A DNA stretch of 64,000 bases from Geosiphon pyriformis. Its lineage: Eukaryota > Glomeromycota > Glomeromycetes > Archaeosporales > Geosiphonaceae. The DNA lies in assembly GCA_016748015.1 (NCBI GenBank), contig JAAOMT010000226.1, forward strand, positions 1 through 64,000. The letters are read 5' to 3'. Shown one piece after another: positions 46,561-58,235 of this stretch. The translations under genes were made by a program, and so were the position numbers. The notes under the pieces were generated by a model. It did not search any database and had not been told where the DNA came from. It saw only the letters and a list, made by a program, of their open reading frames with translations. Every line of letters begins with the position of its first letter. Positions within the stretch are counted from its first letter, which is position 1.

Positions 46561-48366
46561 ATGACAAAGGAAGAAATTATTGGTCAAGGAGAAATTATCT
46601 CAACCAGTCAAGCTATTTCTATTCCACCATATAGCCAGTACATATTAGCAATAGAAAGAAAAGAAAAGGAGCAAGAACAGATTTTTGAAGTGGAAGCAAA
46701 CCTTTGTGAATCAGGAAAGATTGGATTAATCAATCTTTACATACCAGCCAAAAGCTATAGCAGCATAAAAATTCCCATCTACAACAACACTGGCAATGTC
46801 ATCAACATACCAGAAAGAACCACCATTGGATATTTAACCACAGAAATAGAAGACCAACCACCAAATTCCATTCCAGACTTTCCACAACTTTGTAGATATG
46901 TTGACATCACATCACAAACAATCTATGGACGAGATGAATGTTATTTGCTCCAACCAGAACAATTGGAACAAATAAACATGAGAAACTTGGATCCACTCTA
47001 ATGTATGCAGTTCAAGATGTTACTCAACAATTTCAATAACATCTTTGCCAGCGAAAATGAGTTTGGCCAAACTGACATTATCCAGCATCAGATCAAGACT
47101 GGAGATGCAATACCAATCAAACAAAGAGCATACAGAGTGCCACCAGCCAGCCATGAGATTATTTGTCAAGAGATAAACAGAATGCTTGACAATGGGCTAA
47201 TTCAATCATCAATGAGTCTATGGTCATTACCAGTGGTACTCATCTGTAAGAAGAATGGAAAAATCCAGTTTTGTGTAGACTATAGGAAACTCAATGGTGT
47301 AACTCGTGGAGACAGTTATTCAACTCCACAGATACAAGAATTATTCGATGCTTTTGGTGAAAACAAATGGTTCTCCACATTAGATTTGGACAGTGGTTAC
47401 TGGCAAGTAGCCATGAATTCAGTTGACAAAGAGAAGACAGCATTTACTACTAGAGAAGAGAATTTCGAATTTAAAGTGATGCCATTCGGCTTAACCAATG
47501 TCCCAGCAACTTTCCAATGGCTAATGGAAATCATTTATACTGGCTTATTGTGGAAATCAGTAGTTGTATACTTGGACAACACCAATGTATTCTCAAAAAC
47601 ATTTGATGATCATCTTCATCATCTTCAATAAGTGTTCGAAAGACTAAGAAGAACAGGACTAAAGTTAAATGCGACAAAGTGCTTCTTTGGCAAAACAGAA
47701 CTCAAATTCTTGAGATACATATTCAGCAAAGATGGCATCAAAACAGATCCAGAGAAAATAGAGATAGTAAAGAACTTTCCAGTACTGACCAATATAACAG
47801 AACTGAAATCATTCTTGGGATTTGCCAATTACTATTGTCGTTTTATCAAGAACTTTTCCAAGATAGCACAGCCACTCAATCAACTGCAAAACAAAAATGT
47901 GAAATATGAATGGACAGAAAGTCAACAAAAAGCTTTTGATATTCTGAGGAAAAAGCTCATCCAAGCTCCAGTACTGATCTATTCAGATTACAGCAAACCA
48001 TTCATCATTACCACCGATGCATCTAGCCAAGCATTGGGAGCAGTATTATCTCAGAGAGGATCAGATGGCAGAGAACATTCAGTAGCATATGCCAGCAGAG
48101 ATTTAACACCAGCCGAAAAGAACTATGGAACACCGGAACAAGAACACTTAGCAATATACTGAGCCATCATGAAATAGAAAAAATACTTGAGCCAGAAGTT
48201 TGAAGTATACACAGATCACAAGGGATTAACATCACTCCAAAAACAAGAATTTGGAAAAGAAAGACAGTCAAGATGGAAAATGGCACTCGCACCATACAAT
48301 TATACTATACATTACAAAAAGGGAAAAGACAACAGAAATGCTGATGGTTTATCATGAATAAGACAA
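46561..48366 (+). pseudogene. Gypsy-2 reverse transcriptase and RNase H
   Basis: A region conserved with Gypsy-1 (IPDFPQLCRYVDITSQTIYG) precedes RT, with a Gln-to-stop at 46,999. RT blocks are PIKQRAYRVPPASHEI, PVVLICKKNGKIQFCVDYRK, FSTLDLDSGYWQVAM (motif A) and MPFGLTNVPATFQWLM. The active-site box at 47,569-47,580 is Y-L-D-N. RNase H carries ITTDASSQALGAVLS, PEQEHLAIY, FEVYTDHKGL and DNRNADGLS, so its acidic residues remain. The stops IY*AIMK*KK sit at Trp codons still read as IYWAIMK in Gypsy-1. Confidence 0.9.
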
Positions 48367-48429
48367 ATCTAAAAACATTTCAACCCAAAAATATAATAAA
48401 ACCAGAACAATACCAACGGAAAAAATACA

Positions 48430-49800
48430 ACAAAAAATGAACATACAAAAATATCAACAATTGCAACATTATCTAAACACTCAACAATTCAAGAAGAATT
48501 TATCTCATATGGAACAAAAGAGTATCAAACAACAATCAAAATATTTATCACTCACCAAAATATATTTTATCAGAAAAATAGAAGAGATCCAGATCAACCA
48601 ACCAGAGTAATTACGGAGCCAGAAAAAGAGACAATATTATTCAACATGCACTCAAATCCAACAACAGGACATTTTCACAAAGAAGCAACCATGGAAAAAA
48701 CTAGAAAAAGATACTATTGGCCATCAATATACCCAGACATTATTCAATATGTTCAAAATTATGATGCTTGTCAGTGAAGAGGAGGAACAAGACCCAGTGA
48801 ACCATTAAGATCAATTAAAGTGGGACAACCATTTGACCATATGGGAATTGATTTAGTTGGACTATTAACAATCATCAGCAGAGGAAACAGATACATAGCA
48901 GTAGCTATAGACTATCTTACTAAATGGTCAGAGGCAAAAGCAATTCAAAGAGTGGATGCAGAATCCATTGCCAAATTCGTTCATCAGGATTTGATTTGTT
49001 GACATGGATGTCCAAAAGAATTATTATCAGACCAAAAAACTCATTTTGTGAACAGAACATTAACAAAATTGAGCCAAAAATTCGGAATCAAGAGACCATT
49101 ATTATTACCATACCATCCACAAACCAATGGATTAGTAGAAAGGTTCAACAGAACATTGTGTGAAGCATTAGCCAAGCTCAGCCAAGAAAACCAGAACAAT
49201 TGGGATTTGTTCATACCACAGTACTATTTGCTTATTGGACAACGAAACAAGATACTACACAAGCAACACCATTTGAATTAGTATATGGGAGAATAGCAAT
49301 GTTATCAGTAGAGAGAGAAATTAGTACATATCCAGCTAAACCAATAACAGAGGAAAATTTTCAAGAAACATTGCTGAGAAGAACATATGACTTAATGGAA
49401 ACATTGGAAAACAAATGAAGAAGAACAGCTGATAATATCCAAAAGTCACAAGAAACACAAAAAGAAAGACACAATAGTCAACTACCAAACAAACCAGTTG
49501 AATTCAAGATCGGAGACAAAGTATTACTACATCATATCAAAGCAGAAAAACAATGGAGTGGAAAATTTGACCCCAAATGAGATGGACCATTTCACATAGA
49601 AGAAATTCTAGGAAATGGAGCTTACAAATTAAGATTGGATAACAAAATTTTAACCAAAGCAGTACATGGAGATCAACTGAAACCATATCACAACATTACA
49701 CTACCATCTACCAGTAATATTCCACAATTAGGAGTACAGAAAATACTAGTCCAACCAGATGAGATTCCACGAGATCTGGAACCAATTATTATTATCGATA
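48430..49800 (+). pseudogene. Gypsy-2 integrase
   Basis: The HHCC domain reads GHFHKEATMEKTRKRYYWPS then YVQNYDACQ, so the first Cys is Tyr (TGT-to-TAT). The core has MGIDLVGLLTIISRGNRY, LLSDQKTHF and LVERFNRTLCEAL, giving the D, D and E triad. A one-base frameshift falls near 49,215. The C-terminal domain (49,495-49,680) has FKIGDKVLLHHIKAE and GPFHIEEILGNGAYKLR, an SH3-like fold typical of gypsy integrases. Confidence 0.88.
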
Positions 49801-50501
49801 ACAACATGTTAAATTAATCCATCAAAAGAATATATAAAGACATGATAGATGCGACAGAAAATATCAGAAAAATGGAAATTACAGACAACATTTATGTACT
49901 AGCACAACAACTTTTTCAATTAATCTAACACCAGGAAATGGAGATTACAATCAATCAACAAACCATTCGATATCAAGATACTAGAAAGACATTTCAACTC
50001 AGAACACAGAAGAAAACTGAAAATACTGTAAACAAAATCATGGCAAAAGTAAAATTAGCAGTAAAAGAATTGACAAAAGAGTCACTATATCAAGAATTGA
50101 CTAAAGAAACTTGGAATTGGTGGACACAACAATTTCCACGAAACTATTGTTATTTTTACTTGGGACAACATGTAAATACCCAGAATCTATATATGGATAA
50201 AACAAAGCAATTATTTGACAAAAGAATACTACAACAATTATAACATTTTGTGAGAAAGAACAACTTATCTACACAAGCCTGAGCCATATACCAAATACAC
50301 ACAGCATTTCAGGATAAACCAGAAATATTGCTCAACAGAGCAATGGATATGGTTACCAGTAATCAATTAGGAAAAATTACCAATGCTCAATTTGAAAAAT
50401 TACAGACCCAAATAACACAAGTAATTCTCAAAAACAAAATCCAAGAAATACTTCAAGAGAGGGAATTACATGAGTTAGATTTTGACAGAGCTCAATATTA
50501 A
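49801..50501 (+). pseudogene. C-terminal Pol extension after integrase
   Basis: The integrase frame continues past 49,815 (TAA) for some 220 codons to a final TAA at 50,499-50,501, right at the PPT. It is helical and charged (VNKIMAKVKLAVKELTKESL, then TWNWWTQQFPRNYCYFYLG, then ILQERELHELDFDRAQY). It has no signal peptide or TM segment, so it is not an envelope. Gypsy-1 has the counterpart. I do not recognise a family. Confidence 0.6.
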
Positions 50502-50514
50502 AAGGAAGGAATAA
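50501..50514 (+). other. Gypsy-2 polypurine tract
   Basis: AAAAGGAAGGAATAA abuts the 3' LTR and overlaps the last base of the Pol stop. Confidence 0.75.
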
Positions 50515-50584
50515 TGTTACTCATAGAAATATAAGAAAGATATTAGCATAATTATTAGCCAATCAGAAGTAAGTATAGTAAATG

Positions 50585-50745
50585 TGGAATTCCAGGATTC
50601 CTCTCAGAAATTGCAGAATTCCAGGAATTTCAGAATTCCCCGACAAGGAATTGCAGGATTCCAGAATTCCAGGATTCCTCTTAAAGGAATCGCAGGATTC
50701 CAGAAATTCCAGGATTCTTGTCATGAAGAATCGAGAAATTAAGGA
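50585..50745 (+). repeat. Tandem GGAATTCC-type palindromic array in U3
   Basis: Units built from GGAATTCCAGGATTCC and TTGCAGAATTCCAG recur about every 25-50 bp, with many EcoRI-type GAATTC cores. The array lies just 5' of the TATA box, so a promoter or silencing role is plausible. The 5' LTR has lost this part. Confidence 0.75.
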
Positions 50746-50757
50746 ATCTCAATTATG

Positions 50758-50766
50758 TATATATAG
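50758..50766 (+). promoter_or_regulatory. TATA-like box of Gypsy-2 3' LTR
   Basis: TATATATAG is about 40 bp upstream of the point where the truncated 5' LTR begins to match. Confidence 0.5.
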
Positions 50767-50874
50767 CAGTAGTATTAGAAACAGAAAAAACAGAATCGAT
50801 ATCACAGAATTCTTAGTCTAGAAATGCAATCATCAAATAAAAATAATTATTTCATATCTCAAATTCACTCTCCA

Positions 50875-50897
50875 CTATCAACATTTCATGTTGATAG
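50875..50897. repeat. Palindrome with inverted loop relative to the 5' LTR
   Basis: CTATCAACAT, loop TTC, ATGTTGATAG. See 41,611-41,633. Confidence 0.9.
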
Positions 50898-51179
50898 TAA
50901 TTGATACTTAACCATGTTGGAACAATAGCTCTTGATCATGGCTATTGACGGGATACTAATCTGCAAATCACCTTGGCTTATTTTTTTGTTTTCTTTATTT
51001 TTCTTTATTTTCTTTTTCTTTATTTTATTTTGATTTGTTGTTGTGTACTAATTGATAAAAGATTAAGCACTGAGTTATTGACGTCAAGAATAGCCTGGTA
51101 AAAGACCCAGAAATAAGGGTAGGATTTATATATTATCAGATAGCTTACTAGAAAGGCACGACTGCCAAACTAAATCCGG

Positions 51180-52161
51180 TGTTACCAGACAAAATTAGAG
51201 ATATTATTTAGCATGAAATTATCTTATAAATCCTATCATTAATTAATATATATATTATCATTTCAAATTATTACTTATTACATTAGCAAAATATCCGAAA
51301 TTATCATTTAATTAATAACCCAATTTGTACACAACACAAATGTAACCTAATTGCGATGATCAAATTATACAATACCCCAAACTATGTAACATTCAAAAGT
51401 TTGCCGAAATTTGTAGAAATTCGCCAAAATAATTGATAGTTCACCAAAATATCTAATAGTTCACAGAAATAACTTGTAGTTCACCAAAATGTATCTTTAG
51501 TTCAGCGAAATTGTAGAAAATAGCAAAGTTCAAGTTTATAGAATAGTGTTACAACAAGTTGTATAAAAGAAGAGCTTCTCTCTTCGAGAAAATGTATCTT
51601 ATTTTAGATTTATCTCTTAAAACCATTCCTATACACACAAAAAAAAATAAATATCAAATAATTTGAAAAAACCAAATTCTTTAATTATTGTACTTGGAAA
51701 ATCCCCAAAACCCAACTAACATTTCGAAATTAATTAGCTACCAATTTCAGTAAACTGTTAGTGACTCCAGGTCTGGATAAAAAACGTTTTCCTTGACAGA
51801 ATTCTATTTCTTTACATTTCTTTTATTTTTCTTTTCTTTTCTTATTACAATCATTAAAGTAGTCTACAGATGAGATTCCTGTAGAAGAGTTGACTTTCAC
51901 AGCAAAGTAACTACACATTTTTAGTGAGCTTCCAGACAAGCAATTCCTGAAAAAGAGTTGACATTTACTACAATGTAACTACATAAAGCAACTGGCACAG
52001 AATTGGTCATTTCATTCATAAGCCCAGCAAGTTCAAATTATAAGAGATAATTTGAAGATAAATTCAGTTACTGGAAGTCCAACTACTTCCTGGAAATGTG
52101 AATTCACAACAAATCAACATTAACAACATTTAAGAACAGAGACCAAAAGCCTCCAGTAACA
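51180..52161. mobile_element. Solo LTR of the third family, in the Gypsy-2 3' LTR
   Basis: This 982-bp copy has TGTTACC..GTAACA ends, with flanking CCGG (51,176-51,179) and CCAG (52,162-52,165), a 4-bp TSD with one transition. The intact 5' LTR of Gypsy-2 shows the empty site (AATCCAGCCACC near 41,920). It carries the same GTTYRCCRAAAT array (51,395-51,530) and TATAAAAG box (51,562). Confidence 0.92.
51562..51569 (+). promoter_or_regulatory. TATA box in second solo LTR
   Basis: TATAAAAG lies in the same position as in the copy at 37,281-38,259. Confidence 0.5.
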
Positions 52162-52399
52162 CCAGTCACCACGCTGAGAAAAAAATTGGGAAAACCTCTT
52201 GGAAAATACATCTACTATCGACACTATTGAATCTCTGTTCATTATACAAAGGACTCAACCAAAACCTTTAGATCCATCAAAACCTTCAGATAAGATATCT
52301 TCAGAATGTTACCAACACTAATTATAGCTTTTGAGCACCAAGTTACAGGTTTGTTATTTAATTCAACAGCAGAAATAATCACCTGTAACACTGTGGTGC

Positions 52400-54256
52400 A
52401 TTATACAAAAAACTGAAGAAGAGTGTGGCTGGCAATGTGGTTGACTTGTCTACAAGACCTCTGAGCTTGGAAGATATTGGTGGTACTGGCATCAAGCCTG
52501 TGGTGTTCTGGGGCAGTAAAGTTGATAGTGTCACTAGCAGTGTGGGCAAAACCTCAGATGTTAAAAATATGGTGAACACAGTAGCCAAAGAGACCAGCTA
52601 TGCAGAGTCAAGTGAGGATAATAATATAGATGAAACTATACCAAAGAAAACTCGCATCTGAACATACGTGTTGAAAAACTCACTGAAGTAACCCTCATTT
52701 AACTGTTTGAGTGATGACAACAATAATAAAATAATTTGTTCTCTTCACATGGTTTTGAGATCCAATAAGCTGCCACCACTTGAATCACGTGCCCCAGAGA
52801 AACAAAGCTTCAATTTGTCAAAATCTTTTGCACTTAATATTAAACTTTCAGCTGTTTCTAATAAGACAGTTGGTGATAAATTGATTTGTGTGAAAAAAAT
52901 TTTCTATCATGTAGATGGTTTTGGAGAAGCTTTTACTCTCTCAAAATTCCCAGGGATCATTAGATCTTTATTCACTTCTGAGTCTAGTATGAATAAGACA
53001 AAAAAATTGGCAATTTGTGAGAAAATTGTGGTAAATAATATTTTCAAAAAGGTTAGCAGTTATTCGGATAAGGAAATTGTTGTTAAGGAGATTCCAGTTG
53101 ATCTTCCCAAATTAGCTGTAGAATCTGTTTTTTCTAAGTTTGGAAAGATTGTATCAATCAAAATACAACTAATTGGTCTGTGGCAAAAAGCTTTGGTGGA
53201 ATTTGAGTCATCTGAAATAGCTGATTTGGTCACAGCTAGGTGGTCTATCTTCATGGGGAAGAATTCTGTTTGTGTGGCAAAAGCTATTGATGACAAACAA
53301 TCATGGGTTTCTAGGGATTCACATTAGACATTGCTTTATACTCTTCCTGTTGGTACAACAGCTTATAATCTTTCTGATTTGTTGGAATCATATAGTGAGA
53401 GAACTTGCTTTATTGACTGTAATCCCAGTTCATATGTACATGATAGATGTGTGATAGTGTGTTTTGATAATGAGACATCCAAATTGGCTGCTATTGGTTC
53501 TGTTCCAGTTTTTAAGGGCATGAATTTGCGATGGGCTGGTTTTTCTCTGGCTTGTTGTGCCAAATATAAACAATTTGATCATGTTTCTAATATGTGTTCA
53601 GTTGGTAAGAATTCTGAAGTTCATGAGAAGTGGGTGGTGACTGATCATAATTGGGTTTGCCTGGCCAACATTTATAAGAAAAAGCAGGTGCCTATTATTC
53701 GTCCAACTTTTTTTAGTGGCAAAACTTGGGCTCAAGTTGCAGGTGGTTCCTCTTTTCTTTTGGGTTCTTCACCTTCTTTAAGTGCTGGTCTATCTCCTGG
53801 CGCTAAATCTTCTCTTGGTGCTGGGTTCTCTTTTAACAGTATTGATCCTTATGGTGTCTCTGATTTGTTTGATCACTTGGTGTCTGTGAAACGGTTTTTG
53901 GAGCTTTTGACTGATCAGGTTTCTGATATAATAAGAAATTTGAGCTTTGTGGACTTAGTGCCTTTGCTGTCTGCTTCTTGTAAGCTTTCTTTGACTGTTT
54001 CTACATCTTTGGCTCCAGAATCTCACTCAGATATGGTTTTGGATAGTGCACTAGAGCCTTCTACTTTTTTTCTCTCTACTGTTGTTGATGGTACTTCTGG
54101 TTTCAGTTCAAGTAGTTCCAAGATTCTAACTACCAAGGTGGGTGGATTGGAGTCGAAGTTAATGTCTTTGGAAGCTTCAATTAGTTTAGTGTTGATCAGA
54201 TTAGATCATTTGTGTTCTGGTTCTGGTTCTCTGTTATTTTCTTCATTCCAATAAGT
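52400..54256 (+). pseudogene. LINE C ORF1: RRM and (mutated) CCHC protein
   Basis: The frame opens ALYKKLKKSVAGNVVDLSTR, then, after a stop near 52,660, the block SFALNIKLSAVSNKTVGDKL. An RRM-like domain lies at about 53,078-53,286 (VVKEIPVDLPKLAVESVFSK, with FGKIVSIKIQLIG and WQKALVEFESSEIADLV). A further stop comes at 53,326. The knuckle near 53,554-53,598 reads CAKYKQFDHVSNMC, so its second Cys is Tyr. A Ser-rich spacer and a C-terminal coiled coil (TTKVGGLESKLMSLEASIS) follow, ending at about 54,254. It would bind element RNA. Confidence 0.8.
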
Positions 54257-54991
54257 GGTTTGGTTTGGAAATTTACTACGTGCAATGTTTGGGGTATTAA
54301 TGTTCTTGCAAAGCAAGTGGATGTTGTTCACTAACATATAAGTTCTGGAAATACAGTTTCTTTCATTACTAAGACTAAGTTGAAGTCTTCTTCTGGGCTT
54401 TGGATCAAGGATAAATATGATGGAGTTCAGATTTTTACTTTTGGTCTGGATGTTGGATATCTTGGTGCTGGTATTGCTGTTGTTATAAACAATTCTTTGG
54501 CTTGTTATGTTTCTAAAGTTGAGGTGGTTCCTGGTCGGGTTATTTCAGTGCAGCTTCTGTTTAAGGGTAAGCTTTCGGTGACTGTTCTTAGTTTGTATGC
54601 TGGTGCTTCTGCTAGCGTCTATCTTGGACAAGCATCTGAGGTTAATTCTATTATTGCTAAGGCTGTTAACACCAACACTTTTGTGGTATTGGGTGAGGAT
54701 TTTAATGAGTACAGTTCTGGAAAAAGTGTGAGTTTCAAGTTCTGTTCAAGTTTGGGTTTGGTCAATTTGTTCAATAGCCATTATTTAGTTAAGGCTTTTA
54801 CATGGTGCAATTCGAGAAATGTTGAGAGGACCATTGATTACATTTTTGTTAGTGGGAGTCTATCTTCCACTGTTGTGAAATATTGGGTCAGTTTTGTTTC
54901 TGATTTCTTTGATATGGATCATAATGCTGTGGTGATGTCAGTTGGTTTGGGTGGGCTTTTAAATGTTCAGTTGAATAGTTTGCACAAATAG
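54255..54991 (+). pseudogene. LINE C APE-type endonuclease, catalytic Glu lost
   Basis: This starts SGLVWKFTTCNVWGINVLAK (Asn motif). The Glu motif reads FITKTKLKS, where copy A has VTETKL, so Glu is Lys. Later motifs are SVTVLSLYAGAS, VVLGEDFNEYSSG (G-to-E before DFN), FTWCNSRNVERTIDYIFVS and DMDHNAVVMSV with the catalytic His. One stop lies near the start (VVH*HI, a Trp or Arg position). Confidence 0.82.
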
Positions 54992-55008
54992 GCTAACAAA
55001 ATCAATGG

Positions 55009-56940
55009 AAATTCAAAATCAAAGATGTAGACAGCATTGGATGGTCTCACTTTAGGGATTGTTCTTCCTTAAGAATTCTGGTAATAGAGGATAGGTTTCT
55101 TGTTACAGCTGCAGATCATGATTTGGATGCTATGTGGTCACTACTAGAAGAGGCATTGGTAGATTCTGTAGATGAGGTTTTTTTTAGGCAGTAGTTCAGT
55201 GATTTTCAGTGTTCAAAAAATAAGTGGTCTTCTAAGTTTTTGGGGCTGGAGCTGTTGATTGCCAAGATTGTCAAAAAGTTGGAATTTGATGATGCTTTTG
55301 GATTTGATTGCCTTGTAAGGAAATGATCAACTTTGGATGTTGATAAAGCTCTTGAGTTAAGGGACATGGTTCATGCTGGTCAAAAATTGGAGAATACAGG
55401 AAGTTCAAGATATATAAATCAAAATTGGTGCAGGAGGCTTCTATCAGAGCAGCTATTGAGAAACACATGGAGAAGTTTTGTTTGGACAAGAGCAATATGA
55501 TCAGAAGTGTTTTAGACAGACCCTTTTGGAAAGTGGTATTGAATCACTTGGTGGTTGATAATAAGCTGGTGTTGGATTCAGAAGGTGTGAGATTGAATGT
55601 TGACAGGATTATAGAAAGTTGGACAAGGAAACATGTGGTGCCTTCTGCACTGTCTGATCTCTGGGCTCACCAGTATGCACCTTTGGACTATGTTCAGGAT
55701 GATGTTTTTTCTGGTGTGATAAAGGCAATAAGCATGAGTAAGTTGCTTTTAGTTGTTGGTGGTCTGCCTGATGGCAAAGCCACTGGCTTGTCTGACATCC
55801 CAAACAAACTTTGGAAGCATGATAGTAAAAGGGTAACAAAGTGCCTTTTGGTGCTATTGAATAAATGTCTCTTTGTTGGTGCAGTGTCTGTTTTATGGAG
55901 GAAAGCATGGGTCTTAATGATCCCTAAATCTTATGATTGGGATAGAATTCTCACAAATATCTGTCTTATTGCTTTGATTGAGATGACTAGAAAGATTCTC
56001 TTCAAAATACTTTTGGATAAGATTTCTTTTGCTTGCAGCAAGTTTGGTGTCCTCCACAGTGACAATTTTTCAGTGTTAAAGAGTACCTCTACTTAGGTTC
56101 CAGTGTTTACTGTTGGGTCGGTGGTTGAAGATGCTCTTGAGAAGAATAAGGAACTTTGGTTGGTTTTGTAAGATATGTATAAGATGTATGACTCTGTTGG
56201 TTGGCACTATCTTGAGGCCAGCTTATGATGTATTAAGATGTGTGACAAGTTTATCAAGTTTTTTGGCAGTATTCATGAAGATAGGATTAACAAGATGATG
56301 ACTGATTTTGGCCTCTCAAATGGTTATAGGGTGCATAATAGTTTGGATCAGGGTGAGGTTTTTTTACCTTTTCTATGAAAAATTTTTTATGATTCACTAT
56401 TGTGTAAAGTCAAAAGACATAAACATTTATGTGAGTACTAGATTGATACTAAGTTTGTGGCTAAATTGGGCAGAGTTGAAAGTGGTGGTGAGATGTCTTC
56501 CTTTTTTGCAGCTGGGGCATTTGTTGATAACACTATTTGGATCGGCGATTGGCAAGCGTCAATACAATATGTTTTAAACATTGCTAGTGAATTCTTTACA
56601 ATTAATAATATTTCCATTAATAGTGAAAAAACTGTGGCCATTCTTATTAATCAAGGTGTTAAGATCACTTCTCTCAATATTAATGGATGGCCAATTTTTA
56701 TTGTCAAGAGGGGCAAAACACACAGATATTTGGAGATTTTTTTGTCAATGGAAGGTTTGTCTAAGCCTAGTTTGGCCAAGGCTCATTCAGATGTTTGTTT
56801 TTTTGTCAATGTAATACTCAAGAAGGCTATCACAGACAAGCAATTCTCATATTTGGTGTCAACTGTTTTGTAGCCCATTGTCAACTATCATACTCAATTC
56901 AACTTTGTTTCTTTAAATGTGTGCCACAAGTGAGATGCCT
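55009..56940 (+). pseudogene. LINE C reverse transcriptase
   Basis: The long frame 55,425-56,096 carries VVGGLPDGKATGLSDIPNKL, RKAWVLMIPKSYDWDR and IALIEMTRKILFKILLDKIS. Motif A reads DMYKMYDSVGW after a stop at a Gln position. MTDFGLSNGYRVHNSLDQ follows. The active-site box at 56,520-56,531 is F-V-D-N. FSYLVSTVL marks the end of the thumb, at a stop at 56,871. Most breaks are single-base stops, not frameshifts. Confidence 0.86.
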
Positions 56941-58199
56941 TAGTCAGAAAGGGCCTTAAACTTAAAGCTGGTCTCCCTTATGATTTTCTTGATGCTGTTT
57001 TGCATTACCCCTCATTGTATGGCCTGAAATTTTTTGAACAGATACAGGCTAAGAGCAAATTGGCTGCTGTGGTTGTATTTTCTAATGCTTCGGGCATTTT
57101 GGGGTGTTTGTTTAATCATAGATTCCTGGATTTGCAGGTTCTGGATTGGGCTCCTTTGGACCCCCTACAGTTTTTGGTCAAGTTGTGGGTTAGTCCTGTG
57201 AACAATTTTTTGGCTGGTGTGGTTAAAATTTTTTTGGGTAATGAGCTGTCCCTAATAAATAATCTGCTTTGTGCTTTTCGTGGTCCTGGTAATTTTTTTA
57301 TGTCATTGGTACTAGGGAGCACTTCTTACTTCAGTTTTGTTCATTCTTTGAAGTGATTCAGTGTTGTTTTTGGAGACAGGTTGCTTAATAAGAAGGGTTG
57401 TGTGATGGATTAGAAAACTTTTCACTGGTAAAAGAAGCTCAACCTGAGAGGACCTGTTCTTTGTTGGTTTGAAATTATATCTAGGTTTTTGCATGATGGT
57501 GGTGCTTTGTCATCTGGTCTGGCTAGGACTGATTGGCTTTCTGGTTTGGACATTTTGGTTTCTAAAAAATTTTCTGATTTGCATAATAGTTTACATGAGT
57601 TATAGTCTGGTTTTTTTGTGGTTTATATGGATAGTTCATTGAAGAATTATGGCTCTTCTAGTATTGTTGGTGGTGCTGCTGTGTACTTTCTTATTATTGA
57701 CTGTAGTATTGGTGTTAGGGTCTGTGGTTTATTGTCTTTCACTTTGACCGAGTTGTAGATTGTCACTTTGGCATTAGAATGTGTTCCTTTTTCTAGTACA
57801 GTGTTGGTACACCTTAACAGCCAAGCTGCTATTGATGTATGTATATCCAAATTGTCTCTTCTGGTGCCTGACTTCCGAGTTCCATGCTGGGTAGAAAGAT
57901 GTCACATTTTTAATTTGGTTAGGAAGAAGGATTTGAGCATAAATTGGATAAAAGTTAAAAATCATTCTGGTGTTTGTGGCAACGTTGAAGCTAATGCTGC
58001 TGCTGGTGCTGCTATGTGTTCTTGGTTTTCCTTGCCTGTTGGGATGTGGAAACGGCTTTTGATTGCTGAAAGTTCAGTCATGTCTGGCAATGCCCACCAT
58101 TTTGTTAGGGATATGTTTAAGTCTGTGTGCCATGTGTATTGGAAGACTGGGCCTGGTTGTGATGTAATTCAGAGTAGTTTGATCGAATGTGTAAACTAG
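56941..58199 (+). pseudogene. LINE C connection and RNase H, two catalytic Asp lost
   Basis: The connection block (57,000-57,356) has FEQIQAKSKLAAVVVFSNAS. RNase H begins near 57,612 with VVYMDSSLKNYG (D retained), LTEL*IVTLALECVP (Glu retained, Gln to stop), VLVHLNSQAAIDVC (Asp to Asn) and VKNHSGVCGNVEANAAAGAA (Asp to Asn). All are explained by G-to-A or C-to-T changes. Confidence 0.8.
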
Positions 58200-58235
58200 A
58201 GTACTACCTCGAGAGTATGGCACCCTGACTCACAT

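Larger units (their letters stand above)
41540..52390 (+). mobile_element. Gypsy-2: Ty3/gypsy retrotransposon with dUTPase, inserted at the 5' end of LINE C
   Basis: The order is truncated 5' LTR (41,540-42,146), PBS, gag, protease, Cys-rich module, dUTPase, RT, RNase H, integrase, C-terminal extension, PPT (50,501-50,514) and 3' LTR (50,515-52,390, itself carrying a solo LTR). Gag through dUTPase motif II (42,209-46,380) stays in one reading frame with only point-mutation stops. Pol then continues in a second frame after one deletion. The right junction is in LINE C ORF1. The left end is truncated, so no TSD can be read. Confidence 0.92.
50515..52390 (+). repeat. Gypsy-2 3' LTR, carrying a solo LTR
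   Basis: This runs from TGTTACTCATAG to ACCTGTAACA. Without the 982-bp solo LTR and one TSD it is about 890 bp. The right neighbour is LINE C ORF1. Confidence 0.9.

Noticed and set aside
42209-50501. A variant genetic code (TGA as Trp, TAA/TAG as Gln)
   Set aside because: Stops replace Trp, Gln and Arg alike, TAG also appears at Trp positions, and the relatives keep normal codons at the same sites. Host genes at 925-9,451 read well with the standard code. C-to-T decay explains all cases.
49801-50501. Envelope gene making Gypsy-2 an errantivirus-like element
   Set aside because: The region continues the Pol frame and has no signal peptide, TM helix, cleavage site or Cys pattern of a glycoprotein.
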